Shown piece by piece: positions 1 through 7,047 of a stretch of DNA of 13,381 nucleotides. The number at the start of each line of letters is the position of its first letter. Positions within the stretch are counted from its first letter, which is position 1. Under the pieces are notes generated by a model, which saw only the letters and a list, made by a program, of their open reading frames with translations, ran no database searches and was not told the origin of the DNA. The translations under genes were made by a program, and so were the position numbers. The DNA lies in contig DNIP01000137.1 in the NCBI GenBank assembly GCA_003499325.1, positions 1-13,381 of the forward strand, given 5' to 3'. The stretch is from Oscillospiraceae bacterium (GTDB lineage Bacteria > Bacillota > Clostridia > Oscillospirales > Acutalibacteraceae).

Positions 1-45
1 CCCCTGCTTGTAAGGCAGGTGCTCTCCCAGCTGAGCTATGCTCCC
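1..45 (-). tRNA. tRNA-Val (anticodon UAC), 5' part only
   Basis: Read on the minus strand, the segment starts with the acceptor strand GGGAGCA, then TA, a D-stem GCTC...GAGC, and an anticodon arm with stem CCTGC/GCAGG and the 7-base loop CTTACAA. The middle of the loop gives anticodon TAC (positions 12-10), which reads valine codons GUA and GUN. The variable loop, T arm and 3' acceptor strand lie beyond the window start, so the gene is cut by the window edge rather than broken. It is preceded by its own promoter at 78-106 and may be the first of a tRNA cluster. Confidence 0.93.
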
Positions 46-77
46 AAACCGTTCGCCTCTTTGTTTGCGACTCATAT

Positions 78-106
78 ATAATACTATATTCGGACGAAAA
101 AGTCAA
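78..106 (-). promoter_or_regulatory. SigA-type promoter of tRNA-Val
   Basis: On the minus strand a -35 box TTGACT (106-101) and a -10 box TATTAT (83-78) are separated by exactly 17 bases. The expected start near position 71 leaves a leader of about 25 bases before the mature tRNA 5' end at 45. The promoter begins only 19 bases after the hslO stop codon, and no terminator is visible between them, so some read-through from hslO is possible. Confidence 0.8.
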
Positions 107-125
107 GGGGTTTTTCTAAATTTTC

Positions 126-1001
126 TTATTTTTTCTTCAACAATTCTTCCAGCTCGTTTTCAGTAAACATATATCGTTTATTGCAGAAGCGGCAGTTCGC
201 CTCGGCGCCGTGATTTTCGTCGATCATCGCCTGAATCTCTTCCTTGGGCATGGAGGCAATCAGCGAGCGGAGCTTCTCCTTAGAACAGCCGCAGACATAC
301 TTGACCTCAAATTCATCGAGCACCTCGACCTCAAAGCCGTCGAGCGCCTGCTTGCACATGTCGAGCGCGGTGAGTCCCTTGGCGAGCATGGTGGTAATGG
401 AATCGAGCTTGCCGACATTCGCTTCGATCTTATCGATCGTATCGTCATCGGCACCGGGAAGAAGCTGGATCAGTAAGCCGCCCGATAAGAGCACCTGAGA
501 GCTGTCCTTGTCGATCAAAACACCCAGCGCGCATACGGTCGGGATCTGCTCGGAGGTCGCATAGTAGTTAGTGATATCCTCTGCGATCTCACCCGATACG
601 ATCGGGATCTTTCCGATATACGGCTCTCCCTCGCCGAAATCCTTCATCACGCTGATGATACCCGCGCCGACTGCCTGCGCGACATTCAGCTTGCCGTTTT
701 CATAATGGGTAGTCGGGCAACTGGGATTGGTGACAAAGCCCTTGACATTACCGTTGCTGTCGGCGACCGCCATGAACGCTCCCAGCTCACCGTCGCCCTC
801 AAAACGAATGTTCAAGGTCGATTTGGAGGATTTGAGCTGTGCGCCCATCATGGACGCGGCGGAGAGCAATCTGCCGAGCGCGGCGGACGCCACGGGGCTT
901 GTGCGATGGATGACGCTCGCCTTGTAGGCGATATCGGTGGAGTCGATCGCGGAGACCATCACGGCTCCGTCGGTGGTGATACATCTGATGATTTTATCCA
1001 T
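126..1001 (-). CDS. hslO: Hsp33, redox-regulated molecular chaperone
   Basis: The 291-residue protein matches Hsp33 in length and layout: an N-terminal alpha/beta core (about 1-180), a linker helix region, and a C-terminal redox switch. The four zinc-binding cysteines are all visible, C237-x-C239 and C270-x-x-C273. In the family they hold zinc when reduced and form disulfides under oxidative stress, which unfolds the linker and turns on ATP-independent holdase activity in the cytoplasm. The ATG at 1001-999 follows AGAAGGG with a 7-base spacing. A 195-base gap separates it from the methyltransferase gene upstream. I see no clean promoter there and no terminator after the stop. Identification is secure. 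Confidence 0.95.
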   Translation of the reverse strand: MDKIIRCITTDGAVMVSAIDSTDIAYKASVIHRTSPVASAALGRLLSAASMMGAQLKSSKSTLNIRFEGDGELGAFMAVADSNGNVKGFVTNPSCPTTHYENGKLNVAQAVGAGIISVMKDFGEGEPYIGKIPIVSGEIAEDITNYYATSEQIPTVCALGVLIDKDSSQVLLSGGLLIQLLPGADDDTIDKIEANVGKLDSITTMLAKGLTALDMCKQALDGFEVEVLDEFEVKYVCGCSKEKLRSLIASMPKEEIQAMIDENHGAEANCRFCNKRYMFTENELEELLKKK

Positions 1002-1196
1002 GGGTTTTCCCTTCTAACTACATATTAATCTCGGCGGGAGCAAGACCCCGCTATAAGCAACTCGGCGAAAGTAAGCTCTTGCCCCATACTTCCTCTACGA
1101 CGTTGCGTTTGCGGGACGTCGTAAACGTCGTCCCCTACGATTACTCAACGAGGTAGGATTGTCGATGAGAGTGAACCTTCGCCCAGCAATACTGGA
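1002..1196. repeat. Intergenic region with inverted-repeat, REP-like sequence
   Basis: There is no credible gene here. At 1113-1134 an imperfect hairpin has GGGACG pairing with CGTCCC, a T-T mismatch, two more pairs and a TAAA loop. A second inverted pair, GCAAGA (1040-1045) and TCTTGC (1077-1082), flanks similar TCGGCGGGAG/CTCGGCGAAAG segments. Neither hairpin is followed by a T tract in either direction, so they are poor intrinsic terminators. The look is that of short palindromic intergenic elements that recur in Ruminococcus-like genomes; this identification is from general familiarity, not from a second copy in the window. Confidence 0.45.
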
Positions 1197-1955
1197 TCAT
1201 TCCCTATTAATTGCTTCTTTGATCCGTGCGGCGAATACGGCGCGGTCGCTGTCATCGCGTAGGGGGTCTGTCGTCATATCGTGAAAGGCCTTGATATCCT
1301 CAAAGCCCGATTTTGTCAGCATCCGTTTGATTTCATCGATCTCATATGCACGCTCACTGAAATGTTCACTGCTGCGAGAGTAGCTCTCCCCTTCACGCTC
1401 GAAGAGGTCGAGCTCAATATTGATGATGTTATTTTCTTTCAAAGAATTTTGCCACACACAAAACACGCTGTCCGTGTCATAGACAAAGGTATTGTTCGCC
1501 AAAATGTGTTGATGCTTATAGACAGTGTTGACGTCGAACACAAAGGTGCCGTCGGGATTCATGAACAACGCCACACGGTCGAAAACCGTTTGCAGCTGCT
1601 CTTGATCGATAATGTGATTCAGACTGTCTAAGGTGCAGACGCAGGTGTCGATGGTGCCGTACAGATCGAGACGCTCCATCTGCTGGCACAAGAACAGCAC
1701 CTGAAACTCCGCATCATACGCTTTATCCATCGCGACGCTGAGCATCTCGGCAGAACCGTCGACGCCGAACACATCCACTCCCCTGCGTTTCAGCTCCAAT
1801 GTCAAAGAGCCTGTGCCGCAGGCGAGGTCGAGCGTCAAGCCCCAATCATGATTATATAAAGATAAAACGCTCTGAATATAATCAGCGCGTTTTTTGTAAT
1901 CCACATTAAAGGTCAGGTTGTCATAAAACTGAGAGAAATACCGATATCCGCTCAT
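1197..1955 (-). CDS. Class I SAM-dependent methyltransferase (YqeM-like)
   Basis: The 252-residue protein carries the Rossmann-type SAM site: motif I LDLACGTGS at residues 42-50, the acidic end of strand 2 in GVDGS (64-68), and CTLDSLNHI around 108-115 at the motif IV position. The N-terminal FSQFYDNLT resembles the start of the YqeM group of small-molecule methyltransferases. The substrate cannot be deduced. Its ATG overlaps the TGA of the upstream regulator gene (shared ATGA), with AAAGGA just before it, so the two are translationally coupled. After the stop I see only a 4-bp hairpin and no T tract. The family call is strong; YqeM orthology is a guess. Confidence 0.88.
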   Translation of the reverse strand: MSGYRYFSQFYDNLTFNVDYKKRADYIQSVLSLYNHDWGLTLDLACGTGSLTLELKRRGVDVFGVDGSAEMLSVAMDKAYDAEFQVLFLCQQMERLDLYGTIDTCVCTLDSLNHIIDQEQLQTVFDRVALFMNPDGTFVFDVNTVYKHQHILANNTFVYDTDSVFCVWQNSLKENNIINIELDLFEREGESYSRSSEHFSERAYEIDEIKRMLTKSGFEDIKAFHDMTTDPLRDDSDRAVFAARIKEAINRE

Positions 1956-2248
1956 TCTTTTTCCTTTAAGCGCTCAAAGACGAGGGTGTAACCGCCCGCG
2001 TTCTCATAATCAAGCGAACGTTTGACGCGGCTGATGGTGGCGGTGGACGCACCTGTCGCCTCGACGATCTTGTTGTAGACCATGTTCTTGTCCAGCATCA
2101 TTGCTACGGCAAAGCGCTGGGATAACGCTTTCAGCTCGGGGATCGTGCACAGATCCTTAAAGAACGCCTCGCATTCCTCTACGGTTTCGAGGGTCAATAT
2201 CGCTTTATACAAATCTTTCGTGAATTCAGCATTGGGTTTTGCAGGCAT
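1952..2248 (-). CDS. YerC/YecD-family TrpR-like DNA-binding protein
   Basis: From the ATG at 2248 this is a 98-residue protein, the usual size for YerC/YecD proteins related to the Trp repressor. Its C-terminal half holds a helix-turn-helix, with IVEATGASTATISRVKRSL as the turn and recognition helix, preceded by the helical LKALSQRFAVAMML segment. An in-frame ATG at 2311 would add 21 residues, but that start sits inside the promoter, while the 2248 start has GGAG 7 bases upstream, so I choose 2248. No ligand is known from sequence. It overlaps the methyltransferase gene by 4 bases, and a TrpR-like protein could autoregulate this two-gene operon (inference). Confidence 0.9.
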   Translation of the reverse strand: MPAKPNAEFTKDLYKAILTLETVEECEAFFKDLCTIPELKALSQRFAVAMMLDKNMVYNKIVEATGASTATISRVKRSLDYENAGGYTLVFERLKEKE

Positions 2249-2291
2249 AGTCAAACTCCTTTTTGTCCGATGTGACTTTTCTTGCTTTACT

Positions 2292-2320
2292 ATTTTAACA
2301 TACGAAAACATAAATGTAAA
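2292..2320 (-). promoter_or_regulatory. Extended -10 promoter for the yerC-methyltransferase operon
   Basis: On the minus strand TTTACA (2320-2315) and TAAAAT (2297-2292) are 17 bases apart, and the -10 is preceded by TGT, an extended -10 element. Transcription would start near 2285 and give a leader of about 36 bases before the ATG at 2248. Confidence 0.75.
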
Positions 2321-2426
2321 TAGAAATAAATATTAATTGCATAAATATTTATACGCAGTTTAAAGTGTGATAAGCATATCGGTTAAGATTGGCGTAATCC
2401 TGACAGAGTTTGCAATGACGATTATA

Positions 2427-2452
2427 GAAAACGCTCCTGACAAGCAGGAGCG
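2427..2452 (-). terminator. Intrinsic terminator of the dnaG-rpoD-metallopeptidase unit
   Basis: An 8-bp stem (CGCTCCTG with CAGGAGCG, 2432-2452) with a 5-base loop is followed on the minus strand by TTTTC. It starts 5 bases past the metallopeptidase stop codon. The T run is short, so termination may be incomplete, but the next gene has its own promoter. Confidence 0.75.
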
Positions 2453-2457
2453 CTACG

Positions 2458-2835
2458 TTATTTGATGGTATAGCCCTTTGATGCAAGATACTTGCTAATC
2501 TGTTCATCATCGTAATACTCGAGATCGTCTGCGCCGGCGAGATATTCATTATGGTGCCTTAATTCATGCACCAATATTCTTCGCAAGATCTCGCGGTATT
2601 CCTCAAGCGTTTTATTACGATAAGCGCGGATGATACTGCCGTAATAGATCTTGATGGACTTGCCCAGATTATCGCGGACATACACGCCGAGTATGTATAG
2701 GTCGTTATTCTGCGCGTACCAGTGGTAACGAACGCCGTCCTCCAGCACAATACCGCCGTTTAATTCACGGTACAGGTCTTTAGGGAGGGTCTCGGCGATC
2801 TCGTCGAGGATCGCGCCGCATTCTTCATACGTCAT
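2458..2835 (-). CDS. Small zincin-type metallopeptidase family protein (PF06262-like)
   Basis: The 125-residue protein has a zincin signature HELRHH at residues 90-95 (HExxH with an extra H), in which H90 and H94 would bind zinc and E91 would be the base. Acidic residues downstream (AGADDLEYYDD, 100-110) could supply the third ligand. The upstream strand pattern ILGVY (48-52) and the helix before the motif fit the small 'metallopeptidase family' proteins; the substrate is unknown. The ATG lies 4 bases after the rpoD stop and has no convincing Shine-Dalgarno site, so it is probably translated by coupling to rpoD. No signal peptide or membrane segment is visible, so it should be cytoplasmic. 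Confidence 0.78.
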   Translation of the reverse strand: MTYEECGAILDEIAETLPKDLYRELNGGIVLEDGVRYHWYAQNNDLYILGVYVRDNLGKSIKIYYGSIIRAYRNKTLEEYREILRRILVHELRHHNEYLAGADDLEYYDDEQISKYLASKGYTIK

Positions 2836-2839
2836 AGGC

Positions 2840-3952
2840 TCAGTCTAAGAAGTCCTTGAGCTTTTTGGAGCGGGACGGATGACGGAGCTTTCTGAGCGCC
2901 TTTGCCTCGATCTGACGGATACGCTCACGGGTAACGTTGAATTCCTTACCGACCTCTTCGAGGGTGCGGCTTCTGCCGTCCTCGAGACCAAAGCGCAGGC
3001 GGAGCACCTTTTCCTCACGGGGGGTCAGGGTATCGAGCACCTCCATGAGCTGTTCACGGAGCATGGTATGAGAGGCGGCGTCGGCAGGCGCGGGCGCGTC
3101 ATCGTCGGGGATAAAATCGCCCAGATGGCTGTCCTCCTCCTCGCCGATCGGGGTCTCGAGAGAAACAGGCTCCTGCGCCACACGCATGATCTCGCGCACC
3201 TTATCGACAGGCATATTCAGCTCCTCGGCGATCTCGTCGGCGGAGGGCTCTCTGCCGTTCTGATGGAGCAGCTGAGAGGAGACCTTCTTGACCTTATTGA
3301 TGGTCTCGACCATATGGACGGGGATGCGGATGGTACGCGCCTGATCCGCGATCGCGCGGGTGATTGCCTGACGAATCCACCATGTCGCGTAGGTAGAAAA
3401 CTTGAAGCCCTTGGTATAATCGAACTTTTCGACCGCCTTGATCAGACCGAGGTTGCCCTCCTGGATCAGATCGAGGAAGTGCATACCGCGTCCGAGATAG
3501 CGTTTCGCGATACTGACGACCAATCGGAGATTGGCTTCTGACAGGCGCTTCTTCGCGTTGACGTCGCCCTCGGAGATCTTGATTGCGAGCTCGACCTCTT
3601 CCTCGGGAGTGAGCAGCGGTACGCGGCCGATCTCCTTGAGATAGACCTTGACAGGGTCATCGATCGAGATATTGTCAGTCGATTCAACAGTATTGGTCTC
3701 ACCAGTATCATCGTCGTCCTTGGCGTTGCCGGTGATGTTAAGATTGTCAATATTGAGATCCTCTTCGAGGTCGGTCTCGACAATCTCGATACCGGCAGAC
3801 TCCAGAGAATCATAAAGCTTTTCAAGCTGCTCGGGGTCGATATCCATCTCGCCGATCGCGTCGAGGATATCCTTGTTGGTAATATTTCCCTTGGTCTTGG
3901 CGAGATCGGTCAATTCCTTTAAAAGGCTCTTCTTATCTGCTGCTGCGGACAT
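2840..3952 (-). CDS. rpoD: RNA polymerase primary sigma factor (SigA/RpoD)
   Basis: The 370-residue protein has all sigma-70 group 1 parts in order: an N-terminal region 1.1 domain (about 5-60), an acidic linker (61-100), region 1.2 from [12 protein letters not shown] (98-109), region 2 with [19 protein letters not shown] (161-179) and the -10-binding [13 protein letters not shown] (185-197), region 3 (about 207-285), and region 4 with the helix-turn-helix [20 protein letters not shown] (340-359). Length fits Firmicutes SigA. ATG at 3952 follows AAAGGATG with 7-base spacing. It sits 71 bases after dnaG, the classic primase-sigma pairing, and it is the factor expected to read the promoters listed in this window. 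Confidence 0.98.
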   Translation of the reverse strand: MSAAADKKSLLKELTDLAKTKGNITNKDILDAIGEMDIDPEQLEKLYDSLESAGIEIVETDLEEDLNIDNLNITGNAKDDDDTGETNTVESTDNISIDDPVKVYLKEIGRVPLLTPEEEVELAIKISEGDVNAKKRLSEANLRLVVSIAKRYLGRGMHFLDLIQEGNLGLIKAVEKFDYTKGFKFSTYATWWIRQAITRAIADQARTIRIPVHMVETINKVKKVSSQLLHQNGREPSADEIAEELNMPVDKVREIMRVAQEPVSLETPIGEEEDSHLGDFIPDDDAPAPADAASHTMLREQLMEVLDTLTPREEKVLRLRFGLEDGRSRTLEEVGKEFNVTRERIRQIEAKALRKLRHPSRSKKLKDFLD

Positions 3953-3986
3953 AGGGTATCATCCTTTCCAAATCAATTCATAATAG

Positions 3987-4025
3987 GGAGCGTAAGCTCC
4001 GTGCTGTTTCAACCGAAAATCGGTT
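3987..4025 (-). promoter_or_regulatory. Two small hairpins between dnaG and rpoD
   Basis: On the minus strand AACCGA/TCGGTT with a 3-base loop (4025-4011) overlaps the dnaG stop codon, and GGAGC/GCTCC with a TTAC loop (4000-3987) follows. Neither is trailed by a T tract, so they are not standard terminators. They could mark RNA processing or modulate coupling between dnaG and rpoD; this is inference. Confidence 0.35.
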
Positions 4026-5793
4026 ATTCGTGTTTATCTTTCAGACGAGAGAACAGATTGGTAAACTCGTCGTGTGTACTGTTGCGGATATCACTCTCGG
4101 TCGGCTTTGCCTTTTCATCGAGAATGATATTGATATATTCATCCAGCGCCTGTTGGGTACGCGGCATATCGGCGCCCGAATTCACGATACGCACGATCTT
4201 AGCCTGCTCGTCGTTGGTGAAATCCATCGACAGCGCCGTCATCGGCTCTTGATGTTTTATAATTCTTACAGAGAAATATTCAAACAGATTCCGATTGAAA
4301 TCCGTCGTAAAATCCTCAGGTCGGAGCTTTTCATGGATATAAACGAGCTTGTCAGGGTTGTTCACGAGAAACGCGATCAGGTTCTCCTCCGCGGATACAG
4401 CGCGCAGGTTGCCCGCATGCTGGGGATTGATCCTGTCATCCCTTGCGGAGATATTCTTTTGGAGCTGAGAGAACTCATTCTTGCGGCGATAGCGCTCCTT
4501 GCGGCGCATCCCCTGCTTGATCTGCTCTAGGATCGAGGCTTTGGAAACATCGGTCTCGTCGCTTAGGCGTGAGGCGTAGATATCGCGCTCCATGGGATTG
4601 TCCAGCTCACAGAGCAGCTTGACGCCCTCGTTGAGATAATTGAGCTTGTCCTGCGGGCTGTTCATATCGTAGCGGGCTTTGAGCTTTTGCATCCGATATT
4701 CCATATCGTTACCGCTGTTATCCAAGACATTTTGGAAAGCGGCATGCCCCTTGTCGCCGTGACGGCGGATGAACTCGTCGGGATCCTTGCCGTCGGGGAT
4801 AGAGATCACCTTGACGACCAATCCCGCTCTGCGCAGAATATCGATCGCTCTGGCGGTCGCCTTCTGCCCCGCTTCATCGGCGTCATAACAGATGATAACC
4901 TCCTTGCAATAGCGCTTCATCAGCGCCGCCTGATCGGCGGTCAGCGCCGTGCCGAGGGTGGCGACGGCATTGGTAAAGCCCGCCTGATTCAGCGAGATAA
5001 CATCCATGTAGCCCTCGCAGAGGATCAGCGAATCCGACTTGCTGTTCTTTGCGTTATTCAGCGAAAAGAGGTTATAGCTCTTGTTGAACACCAAAGTGTC
5101 GGAGGTATTGAGGTACTTAGGCTTTTGATCGGTCATGATACGTCCGCCGAAGGCGATCACGTTGCCGCGCACGTCGATGATCGGGAACATCACACGGTTA
5201 TAAAAGCGATCGAGCACCGAATTGCCGGAGCGGGATTTGAACACCAGATTCGCCGCGATCATCTCGTTCTCGGTGAATCCGCGTGAGCGCAGATGATTGC
5301 CTAAGGCAAAGCGCTCGTCGGGCGCAAAGCCCAGTCCGAAATGGCGGATCGTTCTGTCGGCGAGTCCGCGGTTACGCAGATACGCAAGCCCCGCGCTCCC
5401 CTCTTTCGACATCAGCTTAGCGTAAAAGAAACGCGCCGCCTCGCGATTCGCTTCATAAATGCGGGTGCGCAGCTTACCCACCGAGTCGTCATAATCATCC
5501 TCGGGCATGGACATCCCCGCACGCTCGGCAAGGAACTTGACCGCTTCCATATAATCGAGGTTCTCGATCTTCATCACAAAGGTGATGACGTCGCCTCCTA
5601 CGCCGCATCCAAAGCAGTAAAACGAACCGTTTTCCGTATAAATGTTGAAGGAAGGTGTTTTTTCGCCGTGGAACGGGCATAATCCGACCATATTCCTGCC
5701 GCGGCGTTTGAGCTGCATATAGGACGCCGCCAGCTCGCTGAGGTCGTTGCGATATTTAATTTCACTGATAAAGTCATCCGATAAACGCGGCAT
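4024..5793 (-). CDS. dnaG: DNA primase
   Basis: The 589-residue protein has the three primase domains. The CHC2 zinc finger uses C39, H42, C60 and C63 (CPFH ... YCFGC). The central catalytic core has the Toprim domain, with LILCEGYMDV at 256-265 (E260) and CYDADEAG at 302-309 (D304, D306), the metal-binding acidic residues for RNA primer synthesis at the replication fork. The C-terminal part (about 430-589) is the helical region that contacts the DnaB-type helicase. The ATG at 5793 has a weak site (GTGAGAG); MPRLSDDFI is a normal DnaG start. It lies upstream of rpoD and probably shares its transcript. Confidence 0.98.
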   Translation of the reverse strand: MPRLSDDFISEIKYRNDLSELAASYMQLKRRGRNMVGLCPFHGEKTPSFNIYTENGSFYCFGCGVGGDVITFVMKIENLDYMEAVKFLAERAGMSMPEDDYDDSVGKLRTRIYEANREAARFFYAKLMSKEGSAGLAYLRNRGLADRTIRHFGLGFAPDERFALGNHLRSRGFTENEMIAANLVFKSRSGNSVLDRFYNRVMFPIIDVRGNVIAFGGRIMTDQKPKYLNTSDTLVFNKSYNLFSLNNAKNSKSDSLILCEGYMDVISLNQAGFTNAVATLGTALTADQAALMKRYCKEVIICYDADEAGQKATARAIDILRRAGLVVKVISIPDGKDPDEFIRRHGDKGHAAFQNVLDNSGNDMEYRMQKLKARYDMNSPQDKLNYLNEGVKLLCELDNPMERDIYASRLSDETDVSKASILEQIKQGMRRKERYRRKNEFSQLQKNISARDDRINPQHAGNLRAVSAEENLIAFLVNNPDKLVYIHEKLRPEDFTTDFNRNLFEYFSVRIIKHQEPMTALSMDFTNDEQAKIVRIVNSGADMPRTQQALDEYINIILDEKAKPTESDIRNSTHDEFTNLFSRLKDKHE

Positions 5794-5857
5794 AATCTCT
5801 CACTTTCACCGACGTCGACGTGTCGATTTGTCATTTACTTCTAAAACTGCATCTTTC

Positions 5858-5885
5858 ACAATATCAGGGAATCATCATCAAACAA
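5858..5885 (-). promoter_or_regulatory. Possible weak promoter upstream of dnaG
   Basis: Minus-strand TTGTTT (5885-5880) and TATTGT (5863-5858) are 16 bases apart in the 153-base gap between the YigZ-family gene and dnaG. The match is poor and other AT-rich placements exist, so this is only the best candidate I can point to. Confidence 0.3.
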
Positions 5886-5946
5886 ATGCGCTTCCCCGAA
5901 AAAACGTCACATTTATTAATTACGCAAAAAACCGCAAATACCCTTT

Positions 5947-6576
5947 TTATTTTTGAACTTTGTCAAAAAAATCTTTGTTTATCTCTGTTGCCGCGACCTT
6001 TCCCGAGGATTCTTCACTGAGTGCCTTGTTAAAAGCGACAAGATCATCTTCGGGCAGATGAAAGCGGACAGTGACCTCGTCGGTGAAATCCGAGTCGTCG
6101 ATACTGCCGCTGAACCTCGCGACAAGAGAAGGGATTTTTCCGTATAAGGTATAGGAACAGTGAAGCTCACACACGGAGCACATTTCCATCTCACGCTCCT
6201 GTGCCGCGTCGATGGCGAGCTTTGCCGCGGCGGAATACGCGCGCACCAAGCCGCCCGCACCGAGGAGTATGCCGCCGAAATAGCGCGTCACAACAATGAC
6301 GCAGTCGGTGATATCGCGCTTACGGATCGAATCAAGCACAGGGATACCCGCGGTTCCCTGCGGCTCATTATCGTCGCTGTAGCGGGATACGCCCTCATCC
6401 TTGATGACATAAGCATAGACATTATGCCGCGCGTCCCAGTGTTTGGTTTTGATCTCATTGATAAAGGCGATCGCCTCGTCCTGCGTTGAAACAGGCTTGC
6501 AATAGCCGATAAAGCGCGAGCGCTTTTCGACCAGTTCATCACAGGCGAACGCTTTGACGGTTTTATATGTGTTCAT
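5947..6576 (-). CDS. IMPACT/YigZ family protein
   Basis: The protein of about 209 residues contains the IMPACT-family signature: YSDDNEPQGTAG (69-80 counted from the earlier ATG at 6585) followed by VIVVTRYFGGILLGAGGLVRAY (96-117). The C-terminal DUF1949-like domain follows. The family is related to eukaryotic IMPACT, a regulator of translation, and the bacterial role is not settled. Two in-frame ATGs exist, 6585 and 6576, and neither has a Shine-Dalgarno site. I prefer 6576 because homologs usually begin close to the NTYKTV-like segment. It lies between rpmE and dnaG, and I see no convincing promoter or terminator of its own. Confidence 0.92.
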   Translation of the reverse strand: MNTYKTVKAFACDELVEKRSRFIGYCKPVSTQDEAIAFINEIKTKHWDARHNVYAYVIKDEGVSRYSDDNEPQGTAGIPVLDSIRKRDITDCVIVVTRYFGGILLGAGGLVRAYSAAAKLAIDAAQEREMEMCSVCELHCSYTLYGKIPSLVARFSGSIDDSDFTDEVTVRFHLPEDDLVAFNKALSEESSGKVAATEINKDFFDKVQK

Positions 6577-6683
6577 AAGTATCATGCGGGGACGAGATTT
6601 GATCGTCCGTATTGTGAGTGTTCGATTATCCTATCAGCTACAAGTCATAGGAAATCCTGCTCTAACGGTTGCAAAGACTAAGT

Positions 6684-6707
6684 AAGGCGGTACTGATGTA
6701 CCGCCTT
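6684..6707 (-). terminator. Hairpin after rpmE, possible weak terminator
   Basis: A perfect 10-bp stem (AAGGCGGTAC with GTACCGCCTT) and a 4-base loop begins 13 bases after the rpmE stop. The sequence after it on the minus strand is ACTTAGTCTTT, which lacks a real U run. It may be a partial terminator that lets transcription reach the YigZ-family gene, or an mRNA 3'-end stabiliser. Confidence 0.5.
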
Positions 6708-6720
6708 CAACTCATTTTCA

Positions 6721-6924
6721 TTATTTCTCCATACCGAAGCGCTTCTTGAAACGGTCAACACGGCCGCCTGTATCAACAAGCTTCTGTTTACCGGTAAAGA
6801 ACGGATGGCACTTGGAGCAAATTTCAACACGGATATCCTTCTTGGTAGAGCCGGTCTCGATCACATTACCGCAAGCGCAAGTAATGGTAGTCTGGCCATA
6901 ATTAGGATGGATCTTTTCCTGCAT
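6721..6924 (-). CDS. rpmE: 50S ribosomal protein bL31 (zinc-binding type)
   Basis: The 67-residue protein has the bL31 layout with the four-cysteine zinc site of the 'C+' form: C16-x-C18 and C36-x-x-C39. HPFFTGKQK, typical of L31, follows the second pair. It binds the 50S subunit at the intersubunit bridge to the 30S head. An in-frame ATG at 6942 would add six residues, but the ATG at 6924 has AGAGGTG 6 bases upstream and gives the standard MQEKIHPNY start, so I use it. The Zn-containing version is often exchanged for a zinc-free paralog under zinc shortage; no such paralog is in the window. It has its own strong promoter. Confidence 0.97.
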   Translation of the reverse strand: MQEKIHPNYGQTTITCACGNVIETGSTKKDIRVEICSKCHPFFTGKQKLVDTGGRVDRFKKRFGMEK

Positions 6925-6977
6925 TTCATTCACCTCTTTCACATAGCCATTAACGTGTAGCCATAATTAACATAAGT

Positions 6978-7006
6978 ATTATACACTAATAATCTTCAAA
7001 AAGCAA
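6978..7006 (-). promoter_or_regulatory. SigA-type promoter of rpmE
   Basis: Minus-strand TTGCTT (7006-7001) and a perfect TATAAT (6983-6978) have a 17-base spacer. The start should be near 6971, giving a leader of about 45 bases that contains an imperfect direct repeat (see findings). Confidence 0.85.
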
Positions 7007-7047
7007 GTGTTTTTTCTAATTTTTTATCGTGATAAACAAAAGACAGC

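Noticed and set aside
2249..2311. Upstream ATG extension of the YerC-family gene
   Set aside because: The longer start overlaps the -10/-35 region and has no ribosome site; the start at 2248 has GGAG at 7 bases.
2879..3541. Long plus-strand open frame (220 codons) opposite rpoD
   Set aside because: It is antisense to a certain sigma factor gene, has no ribosome site or domain, and its composition is what the complement of rpoD codons would give.
4687..5286. Plus-strand open frame (199 codons) opposite dnaG
   Set aside because: It lies wholly inside dnaG, which has all primase motifs intact; no supporting signals on the plus strand.
6925..6942. Six-residue N-terminal extension of bL31
   Set aside because: The ATG at 6924 has a good ribosome site and gives the standard family start.
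7021..7047. TTTAT...ATAAA inverted repeat after the VanY-like gene as a terminator
   Set aside because: The stem is short and AT-only, and on the minus strand it is followed by A residues rather than T.
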